64,000 nt of DNA from Jejuia rubra (GTDB lineage: Bacteria > Bacteroidota > Bacteroidia > Flavobacteriales > Flavobacteriaceae), in NCBI RefSeq assembly GCF_042684665.1, contig NZ_JBHULY010000016.1, forward strand, positions 62,001 through 126,000, given 5' to 3'. The notes beneath the pieces were generated by a model, which saw nothing but the letters and a program-made list of their open reading frames with translations, was not told the DNA's origin and made no database searches. The translations under genes were made by a program, and so were the position numbers. Below, in pieces: positions 25,541 to 32,846 of this stretch (its first letter is position 1; each line of letters begins with the position of its first letter).

Positions 25541-26152
25541 TTAATTATTATTTAATTTATTTAGTTTTCTTTTTGAAATTTCAAAATTTGCAAAGACTAT
25601 TGCTGATTCAAGCTGTGTATTTAAAAAATTATATCTCCGAATACAGTCTTCAGTATAAAATCTTACTTGGTTTTCTTGAATTACATAATTGCAATCTCCA
25701 TCAATCAAGTTGATAATTTTTTTACTAATTGAGATTGTTGTAGAGTCAATTTTAAAATTAGATTTAGTAACATCAATAGATTCCTTAAAAATACTCTTAA
25801 CTTCCTCTATCTCCTTTTCATTAAAACTCTTTGTGGGTTGTAAAGAATCCAATTGACTTTTCAACTCGGTCACTAAAGATTGATTTTTCTCTGTAAATTT
25901 CTTAAATATATTTTCAGCTTTTCGTAGAATATTTTTTGATTCAATCTGGTTCTTGTCTTTTTCTAGCCTATCTAAGCTTAATAAGGTAAGATATCCTGAA
26001 CTTTGAATACCCTTTTCATATTGGGAATAGTTTTGTTTAATTTCAGTACCTAATTTATAAATGGAGGATTTAACTTTTTCATTAGATTTTTCTATTGGAT
26101 TTACACATGACACCAAAAGGAATACTATTGAAATATAAAATGTGAACTTCAT
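25541..26152 (-). CDS. Coiled-coil lipoprotein of unknown function
   Basis: 203 residues. The N-terminus MKFTFYISIVFLLVSCVNPIE has a lipobox LVSC (Cys16) so lipid modification is likely. The rest is almost all helical with many lysine, glutamate and serine residues (for example about 60-120), consistent with a periplasmic coiled coil. Two cysteines near residue 151 and 167 could pair. First gene of the protease cluster; upstream it has a 306-bp gap with two dyads that may hold its promoter. Confidence 0.65.
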   Translation of the reverse strand: MKFTFYISIVFLLVSCVNPIEKSNEKVKSSIYKLGTEIKQNYSQYEKGIQSSGYLTLLSLDRLEKDKNQIESKNILRKAENIFKKFTEKNQSLVTELKSQLDSLQPTKSFNEKEIEEVKSIFKESIDVTKSNFKIDSTTISISKKIINLIDGDCNYVIQENQVRFYTEDCIRRYNFLNTQLESAIVFANFEISKRKLNKLNNN

Positions 26153-26458
26153 ATACTTGAGTTAAGATTTATTAGACTGTTTTCGATATATCAAAATATC
26201 ATTTTTAGAAAATTATTTATTATTTGATAGCGTTATTGACCACGCAGAGTAATAAGATGTATGTATGGGTTAAAAATTTGCTCAGCCCAAATTACTCTCA
26301 TTAGATGACTAAAGTCATCATATAATCATTATATTAAAGAGCCTTAGAGAGAGGTTTTCGGAAATCTGAAATAGTAATAGTCAAAAATAAAGTAATAAGT
26401 TTAATCATACAATTTATTAAGTTCTATTTAATATTATTTAGAACCAGTCTTCACAAGT
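26153..26458. other. Intergenic region with two adjacent dyads
   Basis: No gene seen. Two inverted repeats are adjacent: GATGACT-AA-AGTCATC (26304-26319) and ATATAATcATTATAT (26320-26334). Both have perfect arms of 7 bp. Because the downstream gene (lipoprotein) reads leftward from 26152, they lie upstream of it and downstream of the 26459 gene; they may be an operator or a terminator. Confidence 0.4.
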
Positions 26459-27058
26459 TTATCTTAAATCCATTTTGTCTTTTAAATTCAAATCATGCTT
26501 ACGGTATATATCACTTAAGCTAATCTTTCTATGCTCATAAGCTCTGTGTTTTTCATAATGGAAGTACTTGTTATAAAAACCAGAATTTAATCTAATATCG
26601 ATTCTCTGGTCATCATTTTCAAGCGAGTGCCTAATGCTATCCACATAGAAATAATCTGTTCCGACTTTGGCTTTTAAAAATGGGATAGTCATATTTTCTC
26701 CAACTCTAGGGATAAATGCTAAATCACTGCATCTGAAATAACCATATTGACCTTCAAAGTAATGCAGGTCGAAATAGATTTCCAGCTTGTTAAATTTCAG
26801 AGCATGATTCAATTCATTTCCAAACATTTCTTCATACAAATTATGAATAAGTTTTCTCAACTTGTGAGATGTCAATCCTAGTATTTGTCCCATGGATTTC
26901 ATGGTCGGTAATGGTTCATCGGATTCCAGAAAATCCTTGGACATCATCAAAGAGACTAAGCTCTTATACTTCACATCATTTCCAAAAAGTTTGTGTATTT
27001 GGCTTTTAATAAAAAGAAGGTCTAAGAAAGCTCTTTTAATAGAAAATTGTGCTATCAT
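26459..27058 (-). CDS. Unknown protein with HTH-like segment
   Basis: The frame opens at 27199 but the first 47 residues have a non-coding look and overlap another gene; the ATG at 27058 (MIAQFSIKRAFLDLLFIKSQ) gives about 199 residues. A helix-turn-helix-like stretch, LPTMKSMGQILGLTSHKLRKLI, lies in the first third, followed by a beta-rich C-terminus (FRCSDLAFIPRVGENM...). It may be a DNA-binding regulator, but no family is recognised. It ends before the two dyads near 26.3 kb. Confidence 0.55.
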   Translation of the reverse strand: MIAQFSIKRAFLDLLFIKSQIHKLFGNDVKYKSLVSLMMSKDFLESDEPLPTMKSMGQILGLTSHKLRKLIHNLYEEMFGNELNHALKFNKLEIYFDLHYFEGQYGYFRCSDLAFIPRVGENMTIPFLKAKVGTDYFYVDSIRHSLENDDQRIDIRLNSGFYNKYFHYEKHRAYEHRKISLSDIYRKHDLNLKDKMDLR

Positions 27059-27171
27059 TATATTGTGAATTTTAAGTGTGTGTCGGAAACAAAGCCTACC
27101 CCTAAACCCCATTCTCAAGCCTATTTTGAACCCTAATTCCGCCCTAAAGTATATACTATTACAGAATCCCT

Positions 27172-27354
27172 TTAATGACACTTCTTGAGAACAACCCAAT
27201 TTCTAATAAAAATCACCAGACAAATTGACAGTGCAAGTGGGTATATTAGGCAAAAAATGATGGCATTCACTTCATAGTAGGATATACCTAATAGGTTTGA
27301 TAAGTTGATGACAAAATCGGTCAGATACACAAAGATTTCATTCACTGCATCCAT
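27172..27354 (-). CDS. Small membrane protein (60 residues)
   Basis: 60 residues with one strong hydrophobic helix (about 30-50: AIIFCLIYPLALSICLVIFI) and a preceding amphipathic stretch. The start overlaps the stop of the 133-residue membrane gene by one base, so the two are coupled. No family recognised. The small size lowers confidence. Confidence 0.45.
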   Translation of the reverse strand: MDAVNEIFVYLTDFVINLSNLLGISYYEVNAIIFCLIYPLALSICLVIFIRNWVVLKKCH

Positions 27355-27755
27355 TATAGGTTCTTTTTTAAAGCTTTAATTCTACACCGCATTTCTATGT
27401 TAAGAACCAATAAGACAAATATTAATATTGGTATCAGCACTACTAGGAAAATAATGTTCATAAGCTGATAATAACCCCCAGAGTGCATTGACTTGATTAT
27501 ACCGTAATATATTGGGTCGATGTAATTAAAATAAGGCTTAAGGAATGTGGTATGATTTACTTTGCAATGATTGGTGGTTTCTTTATAACAGAACCATGTG
27601 CATCTACTCTTTAAAGTTTCATCAGTATTAATGGCTTTTACACCCCTCAACTCAAACCCATTGTCCTTAATAGTCGGTCTGACAGATTCATTTACTATAA
27701 CTACGATAATAAATGGCAGGAGAAACAAGAACAGGTATAAAATGCCCCTTTTCAA
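27354..27755 (-). CDS. Two-helix membrane protein with Cys-rich loop
   Basis: 133 residues. A transmembrane helix at about 5-22 and another at about 96-118 flank a roughly 70-residue loop with cysteines at CTWFCYKETTNHCKVN. Such a loop facing the periplasm could be disulfide-bonded. No family recognised. It is coupled by a one-base overlap to the 60-residue gene downstream. Confidence 0.55.
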   Translation of the reverse strand: MKRGILYLFLFLLPFIIVVIVNESVRPTIKDNGFELRGVKAINTDETLKSRCTWFCYKETTNHCKVNHTTFLKPYFNYIDPIYYGIIKSMHSGGYYQLMNIIFLVVLIPILIFVLLVLNIEMRCRIKALKKNL

Positions 27756-27803
27756 ATCATCATTAAATTTTAGTTAATGGATTAACTGAGAGTTTATGCT
27801 GAA

Positions 27804-28232
27804 TTAATCATTAATAAATCTAATTCCAGAACCCATATTGTTTCTTGAATCTCTTTGGTAACCATCACTATAATTACACCTGAATATATCCTTTATGTGT
27901 CCATTTTCCTCTTGGATGTTATAGGCGAATGCAGGTTTACCTTTATTGGGTTCTTTATAGAACTCATAAACCCTTTCTCCAGTATAGCACATTTTACAAG
28001 TTCCTATAACAATATGTACTCTCTCCAAACCATTTTCTTTTAGGTAATCAAACTGCTCTTTCATGGAATGGAGGAAGCGGTATTTATCTAATTCCTCAAA
28101 GTATTGGTCTTCATCAATCAGTGGCTCGAATATGGATGCATCGAGGTTTTGGCAGGCTTTTAAGAAGGTTTCCTTTATGTATTTACAGCTGGATTCTGAT
28201 TTGACCTTAAGTTTTATCAATGCTGATACCAT
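27804..28232 (-). CDS. Unknown 142-residue protein
   Basis: 142 residues, MVSALIKLKVKSESSCKY onward. A CKMC pair (about 93-96: IVIGTCKMCYTGERVYEFY) could bind metal or be redox active, and the fold looks alpha/beta, like a small ligand-binding or NTF2-type domain, with no firm family. No signal peptide. It is 27 bp from the secreted gene at 28260 on the same strand and 48 bp before the membrane protein gene, so probably part of the same transcript. Confidence 0.55.
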   Translation of the reverse strand: MVSALIKLKVKSESSCKYIKETFLKACQNLDASIFEPLIDEDQYFEELDKYRFLHSMKEQFDYLKENGLERVHIVIGTCKMCYTGERVYEFYKEPNKGKPAFAYNIQEENGHIKDIFRCNYSDGYQRDSRNNMGSGIRFIND

Positions 28233-28259
28233 TTTATTTCTAATTTTCTTTTTTAATTT

Positions 28260-28778
28260 TTAGTAATATTCTTCCTCTAATGTTTTATAGAACAACCTCT
28301 TTATTAGGGTTATCGCTTTTTGTGTAAGAACAGAACTGCTAAAATCAACATTTACAAACATTCCTGTATTTGTAACTTTTGTGTAAAACTTTTTTGCAAC
28401 ATATTCCCCCTTTCTAGAAGATTCGTACAAGTCTTCTATTTGTATACCTAAGTCTACCAAATAATTAATCACCATTTCCCGATTTGCATCATATCTCGCT
28501 TGCCTATTTCTTAATGTTGATGCTGCCAAATTTAGATTTATTGGTGACACATATTTACCGAAGTCTGTCTTTCTGGTGTTGTCATCACTACTGTAAAACT
28601 CCCACTGCTTCATTAGGGAATTATAAGTTTTGTATCCTATCATATTTCCTGAGCCATCGAAGTACTCATACCTATTGTAAAGTGAATTATATTTTTGGAC
28701 AACAGATTGGGAATAGCCAACTGTTAGAGAAAAAAACAGCAGGAAGAACATCAATAATTTTAAAGCTTTAGTTGCCAT
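28260..28778 (-). CDS. Secreted protein with Tyr/Trp-rich repeats
   Basis: 172 residues. Signal peptide about 1-23 (ending VGYSQ). Then YNSLYNRYEYFDGSGNMIGY and YNSLMKQWEFYSSDD make two imperfect copies of a Y-N-S-L-x-x-(W/Y)-(E)-(Y/F) unit, reminiscent of short beta-hairpin repeats. The C-terminal half is helical with no known family. Probably periplasmic or exported. It is the first gene of a small cluster running left from the nested palindrome at 28.9 kb. Confidence 0.6.
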   Translation of the reverse strand: MATKALKLLMFFLLFFSLTVGYSQSVVQKYNSLYNRYEYFDGSGNMIGYKTYNSLMKQWEFYSSDDNTRKTDFGKYVSPINLNLAASTLRNRQARYDANREMVINYLVDLGIQIEDLYESSRKGEYVAKKFYTKVTNTGMFVNVDFSSSVLTQKAITLIKRLFYKTLEEEYY

Positions 28779-28864
28779 AGACTGATAGATTTAATACACT
28801 CAGTCCCAAAGTGAAGTGTTTATAAAAAATAAGCGTGGAACTGTAGCCTACTTTATCCAGAGGT

Positions 28865-28954
28865 ATCGCCAAACACCTTGTACACAAATAGGACAGCCCA
28901 CGCCATAGCGTGAGCGTTGTTCCTATATTCTCTGTGTACATAAAAATTGGCGAT
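28865..28954. repeat. 90-bp nested palindrome (candidate origin, oriT or operator)
   Basis: Perfect outer arms ATCGCCAA (28865-28872) and TTGGCGAT (28947-28954) enclose TGTACACA (28879-28886) and TGTGTACA (28933-28940), then ATAGGA (28888-28893) and TCCTAT (28921-28926), and at the centre a hairpin CACGC-CATA-GCGTG (28899-28912). All four arm pairs are in register to form one extended cruciform with small internal loops. The half-site TTGTACAcAAATAG (28878-28891) is repeated as TTGTACAtAAATAG at 28999-29012. The structure is upstream of the 28260-28778 gene and 3' of the convergent gap. It may be an element-specific control or replication/transfer site. Confidence 0.6.
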
Positions 28955-28998
28955 TTTCTGAATAAGAGTAATATAGCTAACGCTAACAATATTTTAAC

Positions 28999-29012
28999 TT
29001 GTACATAAATAG
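28999..29012 (+). repeat. Direct repeat of palindrome half-site (TTGTACATAAATAG)
   Basis: Matches 13 of 14 bases with 28878-28891 in the same orientation. It supports the idea that a protein binds TTGTACAnAAATAG-type sites in this stretch. Confidence 0.5.
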
Positions 29013-29289
29013 TGAAAAATACTTACATATACAAGAGATAATATGTGGTTAGTTACTGGAGATAATTAAGCTATTCAAGTCCAATCTAAAGAAGTGAGGT
29101 TCGAAAAAATTTTGAAAATTATTTTTTTTGAAGGACTCAATTATGAAATTAATCATTTGAAAAAAGGAGGCACCCCACCGTCTTATATAAAGCTGTCATT
29201 TTTTACGGTTTTTTGGGTGTCCCACCTCGAAAAAATGAGCTTTTTAAACCAGAGAGTTTTTTTGAATAAACTTATAAAGAATTGAGAAT
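29013..29289. other. Intergenic, no clear gene
   Basis: A 63-residue frame at 29094-29285 on the plus strand exists, but it is basic, low in complexity and shows no family traits or conserved context; I do not call it. The stretch includes G/C-rich GGCACCCC and GGGTGTCCC islands in otherwise AT-rich sequence, with no strong hairpin. Confidence 0.3.
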
Positions 29290-30183
29290 TTAAGCTGCAT
29301 TTTGCAAATACTGTGAGTTAAGTTCTTCCTTAAGCTCAACATAGGGCTTCCATCTTCTTGTTATAGTTGAACAACTAATATTTAATATTGACGCTAATTT
29401 ATCCTTCGTAATTATGCCTTGATTAATGAAGTCCCAGTTTAAAATTAACTCTTTTATTTTGGCTGATGTTTTATCAACTTTAACCTTTCCTTGAATTTCG
29501 TTTTGATATTCCTTGAGTTCCTTTGGAGAGAGGTCATAATCTGGATTATTAAGGAAGTGTACCTTTCTATTTTCTTTGGGGATGATTCTATCAAATGGAG
29601 TCTCAAGAATTTGGTCAGTGATAGCCTTTACTTTAGAATGTATCTCATCCGTTATCAAACTATAATATGATATAGATTCTCCTATTCTACCCTTAATATG
29701 TCTCAGTCTATAATCTAAGAAATCTTCATTCTTTGGAAACGTAACATAAGTCAGAACAGTTTGATGCAAATAATAATATAATAAATGTCTTTTTATAGTT
29801 GGATTAAGCCAGTAAAACTGTATTCCGATTTGTTTAATGGTAGAAGTCCATTTATTAAAATTTAATTTGGCATAAGGCATTTTCACTTCAACAACCTTCA
29901 AGCCATCTGGAAAATAGATACTTGGATTTCCATCAAAATCCTTATAGTGCTTTTCAATTAAATCTGATATATTATTATATCGTAATCCAAAGCTATTTCT
30001 ACCAATTGATTCTTTGATGTATTTCTTCTCTAACTCATGCCATTCAGTGTGATTCCAAAAGTATTCAAAATCTTCACTAGTAAAGATGCTACTTAAATAA
30101 TTCTTATGGCAATATCCACTAAGAAAATTAGTCCTTAGTTCATTTGACAAATTATTATGATATGAAATAATATTCTTAAGCAT
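29290..30183 (-). CDS. Unknown protein with C-terminal HTH, island backbone candidate
   Basis: 297 residues. The C-terminus holds a helix-turn-helix-like segment, IITKDKLASILNISCSTITR (about 257-276), typical of replication initiators, resolvases and small regulators. The N-terminal two thirds are aromatic-rich (YFWNHTEWHELEKKYIKE, FYWLNPTIKRHLLYYYLHQ) with no family I recognise. No membrane helix. It lies between the nested palindrome (28.9 kb) and the tyrosine recombinase, in what looks like the mobility end of the island, so it may act on element DNA; that is inferred from position. Confidence 0.6.
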   Translation of the reverse strand: MLKNIISYHNNLSNELRTNFLSGYCHKNYLSSIFTSEDFEYFWNHTEWHELEKKYIKESIGRNSFGLRYNNISDLIEKHYKDFDGNPSIYFPDGLKVVEVKMPYAKLNFNKWTSTIKQIGIQFYWLNPTIKRHLLYYYLHQTVLTYVTFPKNEDFLDYRLRHIKGRIGESISYYSLITDEIHSKVKAITDQILETPFDRIIPKENRKVHFLNNPDYDLSPKELKEYQNEIQGKVKVDKTSAKIKELILNWDFINQGIITKDKLASILNISCSTITRRWKPYVELKEELNSQYLQNAA

Positions 30184-30432
30184 TCTGCATAATTAAAAAA
30201 AATTATGAAAACAATCAAAAGGATTAAATTCTAGTAAATAATGGTTTTTCAGAGATAAAAATTAACCCTATTATTCACGTAGTATATACGGATGACACCC
30301 CTTTGGCTAATCAGGGTTTCTTGTACATTAATTCAGAAATAACCACACCTTATGTCAGGAATAAACTAAGCTATTGACCTAACCTTATCTGCGAAAGGTC
30401 TACCGCTATTCTAATCGGGAATTTTTCAACTC

Positions 30433-30463
30433 GCATAGCTCGTGATTTAATAGCACGAATGCA
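30433..30463. repeat. Hairpin after tyrosine recombinase gene
   Basis: GCAT...CTCGTG pairs with CACGA-A-TGC around a 9-bp AT loop, just past the 3' end of the recombinase gene (stop at 30467). No run of T follows on the minus strand, so it is not a canonical terminator. Confidence 0.3.
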
Positions 30464-30466
30464 TAT

Positions 30467-30994
30467 CTATAAACTTAAATAGACTTCATTAAGTTCTTCT
30501 TGCCTAATCCCTAAATATATTCTGGTCATTTGAATTGAACTATGGTTAAAGATTTCGGAAAGGTAAACCAAGCTTCGTTCACTTTCATTATCGTTCTCCC
30601 ATACTCTCCTCCCAAATGTTTTTCTTAATGAGTGAGAACTCACCTTACCCTTAAAGTACTTTTTCATTAATCTGTTAACCTGTTGCTTTGAAAACACAGA
30701 TTGCTTTTGCGATTTGAAACAAAAGCCCATATCAAGTTCATCAAAAGACTTTAATGCTTTATTAATATTATCATTTACTATAAGGGTTCTCCTCTTTTTA
30801 GTTTTACCTTCAATAATTTCTAATTCACCACTTCTTAATTCCTCAAAAGTTAACCCAAGTAGGTCTTGGACACGTAAACCTAAATTAATCCCACAAATGA
30901 TTAAAAAACCAAATGACTTTTCCTTTTTAGATTTGAGCAATTTAAAGCCTGTATTCAAAGCTCTGTCAAATTCTATATAATCACTTCCTATCAT
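30467..30994 (-). CDS. Tyrosine recombinase, catalytic domain only
   Basis: 175 residues, about half the length of XerC/D-type integrases and closer to FimB/FimE-type invertases (about 200). All catalytic residues are present: Arg41 (INLGLRVQDLL), Lys64 or Lys66 (GKTKKRR), His121-x-x-Arg124 (SHSLRKTFGRR), His151 (IFNHSS) and Tyr160 (MTRIYL). The N-terminal core-binding domain is missing. It could drive a small inversion or resolve dimers of the excised island. It lies 99 bp left of the serine recombinase on the same strand, and 283 bp right of the HTH gene. Confidence 0.85.
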   Translation of the reverse strand: MIGSDYIEFDRALNTGFKLLKSKKEKSFGFLIICGINLGLRVQDLLGLTFEELRSGELEIIEGKTKKRRTLIVNDNINKALKSFDELDMGFCFKSQKQSVFSKQQVNRLMKKYFKGKVSSHSLRKTFGRRVWENDNESERSLVYLSEIFNHSSIQMTRIYLGIRQEELNEVYLSL

Positions 30995-31093
30995 ATTAAA
31001 ATGTTCATTTATATTGTTTCTATTCTATAAAAGAATATTTATTTACACTACTGGTCTCATACAACCTATAAACATTGAAAATGTTCACTAAAT

Positions 31094-32806
31094 TCATTTT
31101 TGAACATTTTTATTCAGCCTCTGTACTTCATTAATAATTGGCTGAATTAGTTCTAGGTAATACCTTTCGTCAATTGGGTGATGTAAACTAATAACCTTCT
31201 CATTAAACAAATTTACTGCTATACCTTGTTTCAGGTTAAATAAGAACTTATCAGGTGACAAAAGATTATCCTTGTAATAGACATCTATTTGAACAAATGA
31301 ATTTGTTGGGTCATCAAAATGTGTATAAATAACTATATCATCTATGTATTTATGAATAATCTCTCTTTTATCCTTAAAATCAATTTTATATTTTATGTTT
31401 TCCAAATCATAAATCTTCTTAACAAATGTTTTTGATGAACTTTGGATATTATCCAGATATGTGGTAATAGCTTCTAATTGCTCTTTGAAAGAAGTCAAAT
31501 TTGAATTAATACTATTCATAGTTGCTTTAAGGTCAGCTTCACTTACAATATCCTTAATTGCTAAGTCAATTGCTTTTTGTTTTTGTCTATTTAAATCACC
31601 TATTTTAGATTTCAATTTCTTTAGCTTCTCATTTGCCTTTTCTTGTTCACTATCTATGTCAAGGTTTTCAAAATAATTTTTAATCTTCTTAATTAAAGTT
31701 TCTTCCTTAAAGAAGACCCCCCATATTAACGAATCAAAATCTTTCAAACGCAGACTTTTACTGCCACAATTGGTATATGAATATCTCTTAGATGAACACA
31801 TATAGACATTATAATCAATCCTTTTTTTACCAGATTGACTTATTCTAACAATGTATCCTTTTGGGTCATTTGTCTTTGCCCTGCCATAATAATTACTACC
31901 ACATTTTGCACAACGCAAAAGCCCCTTTAATAAGTATTTATGTTCAACTTTCTTCCCTGTATTATTTCGATTATTTTTTAAATTGTCATTTACTTTCTGC
32001 CAATAAGATGGGGTAACTATTCTGGGAGTATCATATTGAGTTCCGCCAAATGTTCTATAACCCTTATTTGTCGTATTCTTTATTATATCAATCACAGTTT
32101 TACCCGACCATTTAACATCGGTTTTATCTTTGGTTTTAATCTTACCTGTGAACTTATTCTTAGTGGATATAGTACCCTTACCTAATTTATTATACCTAGT
32201 AGGAATACCCTCCTCGGTTAGCTGACGAGCAATTGTCCGTGAACCGACACCAGATAATGACAAAGCGTAAATCCTTTCGACAATTTTCCTTTCTTCTTCA
32301 TCTACTATCAATTTACCTTCAGTATCTCTCGAATATCCATAGGGAAGTATTCCATGTGCTTTACCTTCAGATGCATTTTTCCTTAGAACCTTTTTTGTTT
32401 GATGTGATTGCAGTTTTGCTTGGTACGTATTCAAGCTATTTAAAACTGAACCCAACAAAGCTTGAGAAGGGTCGTTAAAATCCAAAAGCTTGTTATCAAA
32501 ATAAACCTCAATATCATACTTAATCATTTGGGCAATAAATCCATGATAGGTATATTCATCTCTTGATAGTCTGTTTTGATTACGCATCCAGACCATTGAA
32601 ATTACACCGTCTTGAACTTGTGTAACTAGGTCAAGTAGAACTGGTCTATCTTCAATTTGAAGTGTACCTGACACCCCTTCTCCTTCATCAAATATCTTGA
32701 ATGACAAACCTCTTGATTTAGCAAAGTCCTTACCTTCTCTAATTTGATTTTCAATAGAATGTGAATCATCATCTTCTCGGCTAAGTCTTGTATAAATTGC
32801 TAACAT
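31094..32806 (-). CDS. Large serine recombinase (island integrase)
   Basis: 570 residues. The N-terminal resolvase domain starts MLAIYTRLSREDD with nucleophile Ser9, followed by SIENQIREGKDFAKSRG and MVWMRNQNRLSRDEY. The recombinase domain (about 150-265: GILPYGYSRDTEGKLIVDEEE) precedes a zinc ribbon with CAKCG and YMCSSKRYSYTNC, and a long coiled coil (about 385-460), all in the order normal for phage-type serine integrases. Such enzymes act on non-identical attP and attB sites and need a separate directionality factor to excise. It is the first gene inside the right border, 57 bp from the att core, and is the likely agent of insertion into comM. Confidence 0.95.
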   Translation of the reverse strand: MLAIYTRLSREDDDSHSIENQIREGKDFAKSRGLSFKIFDEGEGVSGTLQIEDRPVLLDLVTQVQDGVISMVWMRNQNRLSRDEYTYHGFIAQMIKYDIEVYFDNKLLDFNDPSQALLGSVLNSLNTYQAKLQSHQTKKVLRKNASEGKAHGILPYGYSRDTEGKLIVDEEERKIVERIYALSLSGVGSRTIARQLTEEGIPTRYNKLGKGTISTKNKFTGKIKTKDKTDVKWSGKTVIDIIKNTTNKGYRTFGGTQYDTPRIVTPSYWQKVNDNLKNNRNNTGKKVEHKYLLKGLLRCAKCGSNYYGRAKTNDPKGYIVRISQSGKKRIDYNVYMCSSKRYSYTNCGSKSLRLKDFDSLIWGVFFKEETLIKKIKNYFENLDIDSEQEKANEKLKKLKSKIGDLNRQKQKAIDLAIKDIVSEADLKATMNSINSNLTSFKEQLEAITTYLDNIQSSSKTFVKKIYDLENIKYKIDFKDKREIIHKYIDDIVIYTHFDDPTNSFVQIDVYYKDNLLSPDKFLFNLKQGIAVNLFNEKVISLHHPIDERYYLELIQPIINEVQRLNKNVQK

Positions 32807-32846
32807 TATTGAAGAAATTTAAATAAATATAGCAATAATTAACGAC

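Noticed and set aside
28768..28989. 73-residue open frame on the minus strand
   Set aside because: It overlaps the nested palindrome completely and the start of the secreted gene at 28778; the frame shows no conserved traits. The palindrome explains the sequence better.
29094..29285. 63-residue open frame on the plus strand
   Set aside because: Lysine- and phenylalanine-rich, no signal, family or partner; likely chance.
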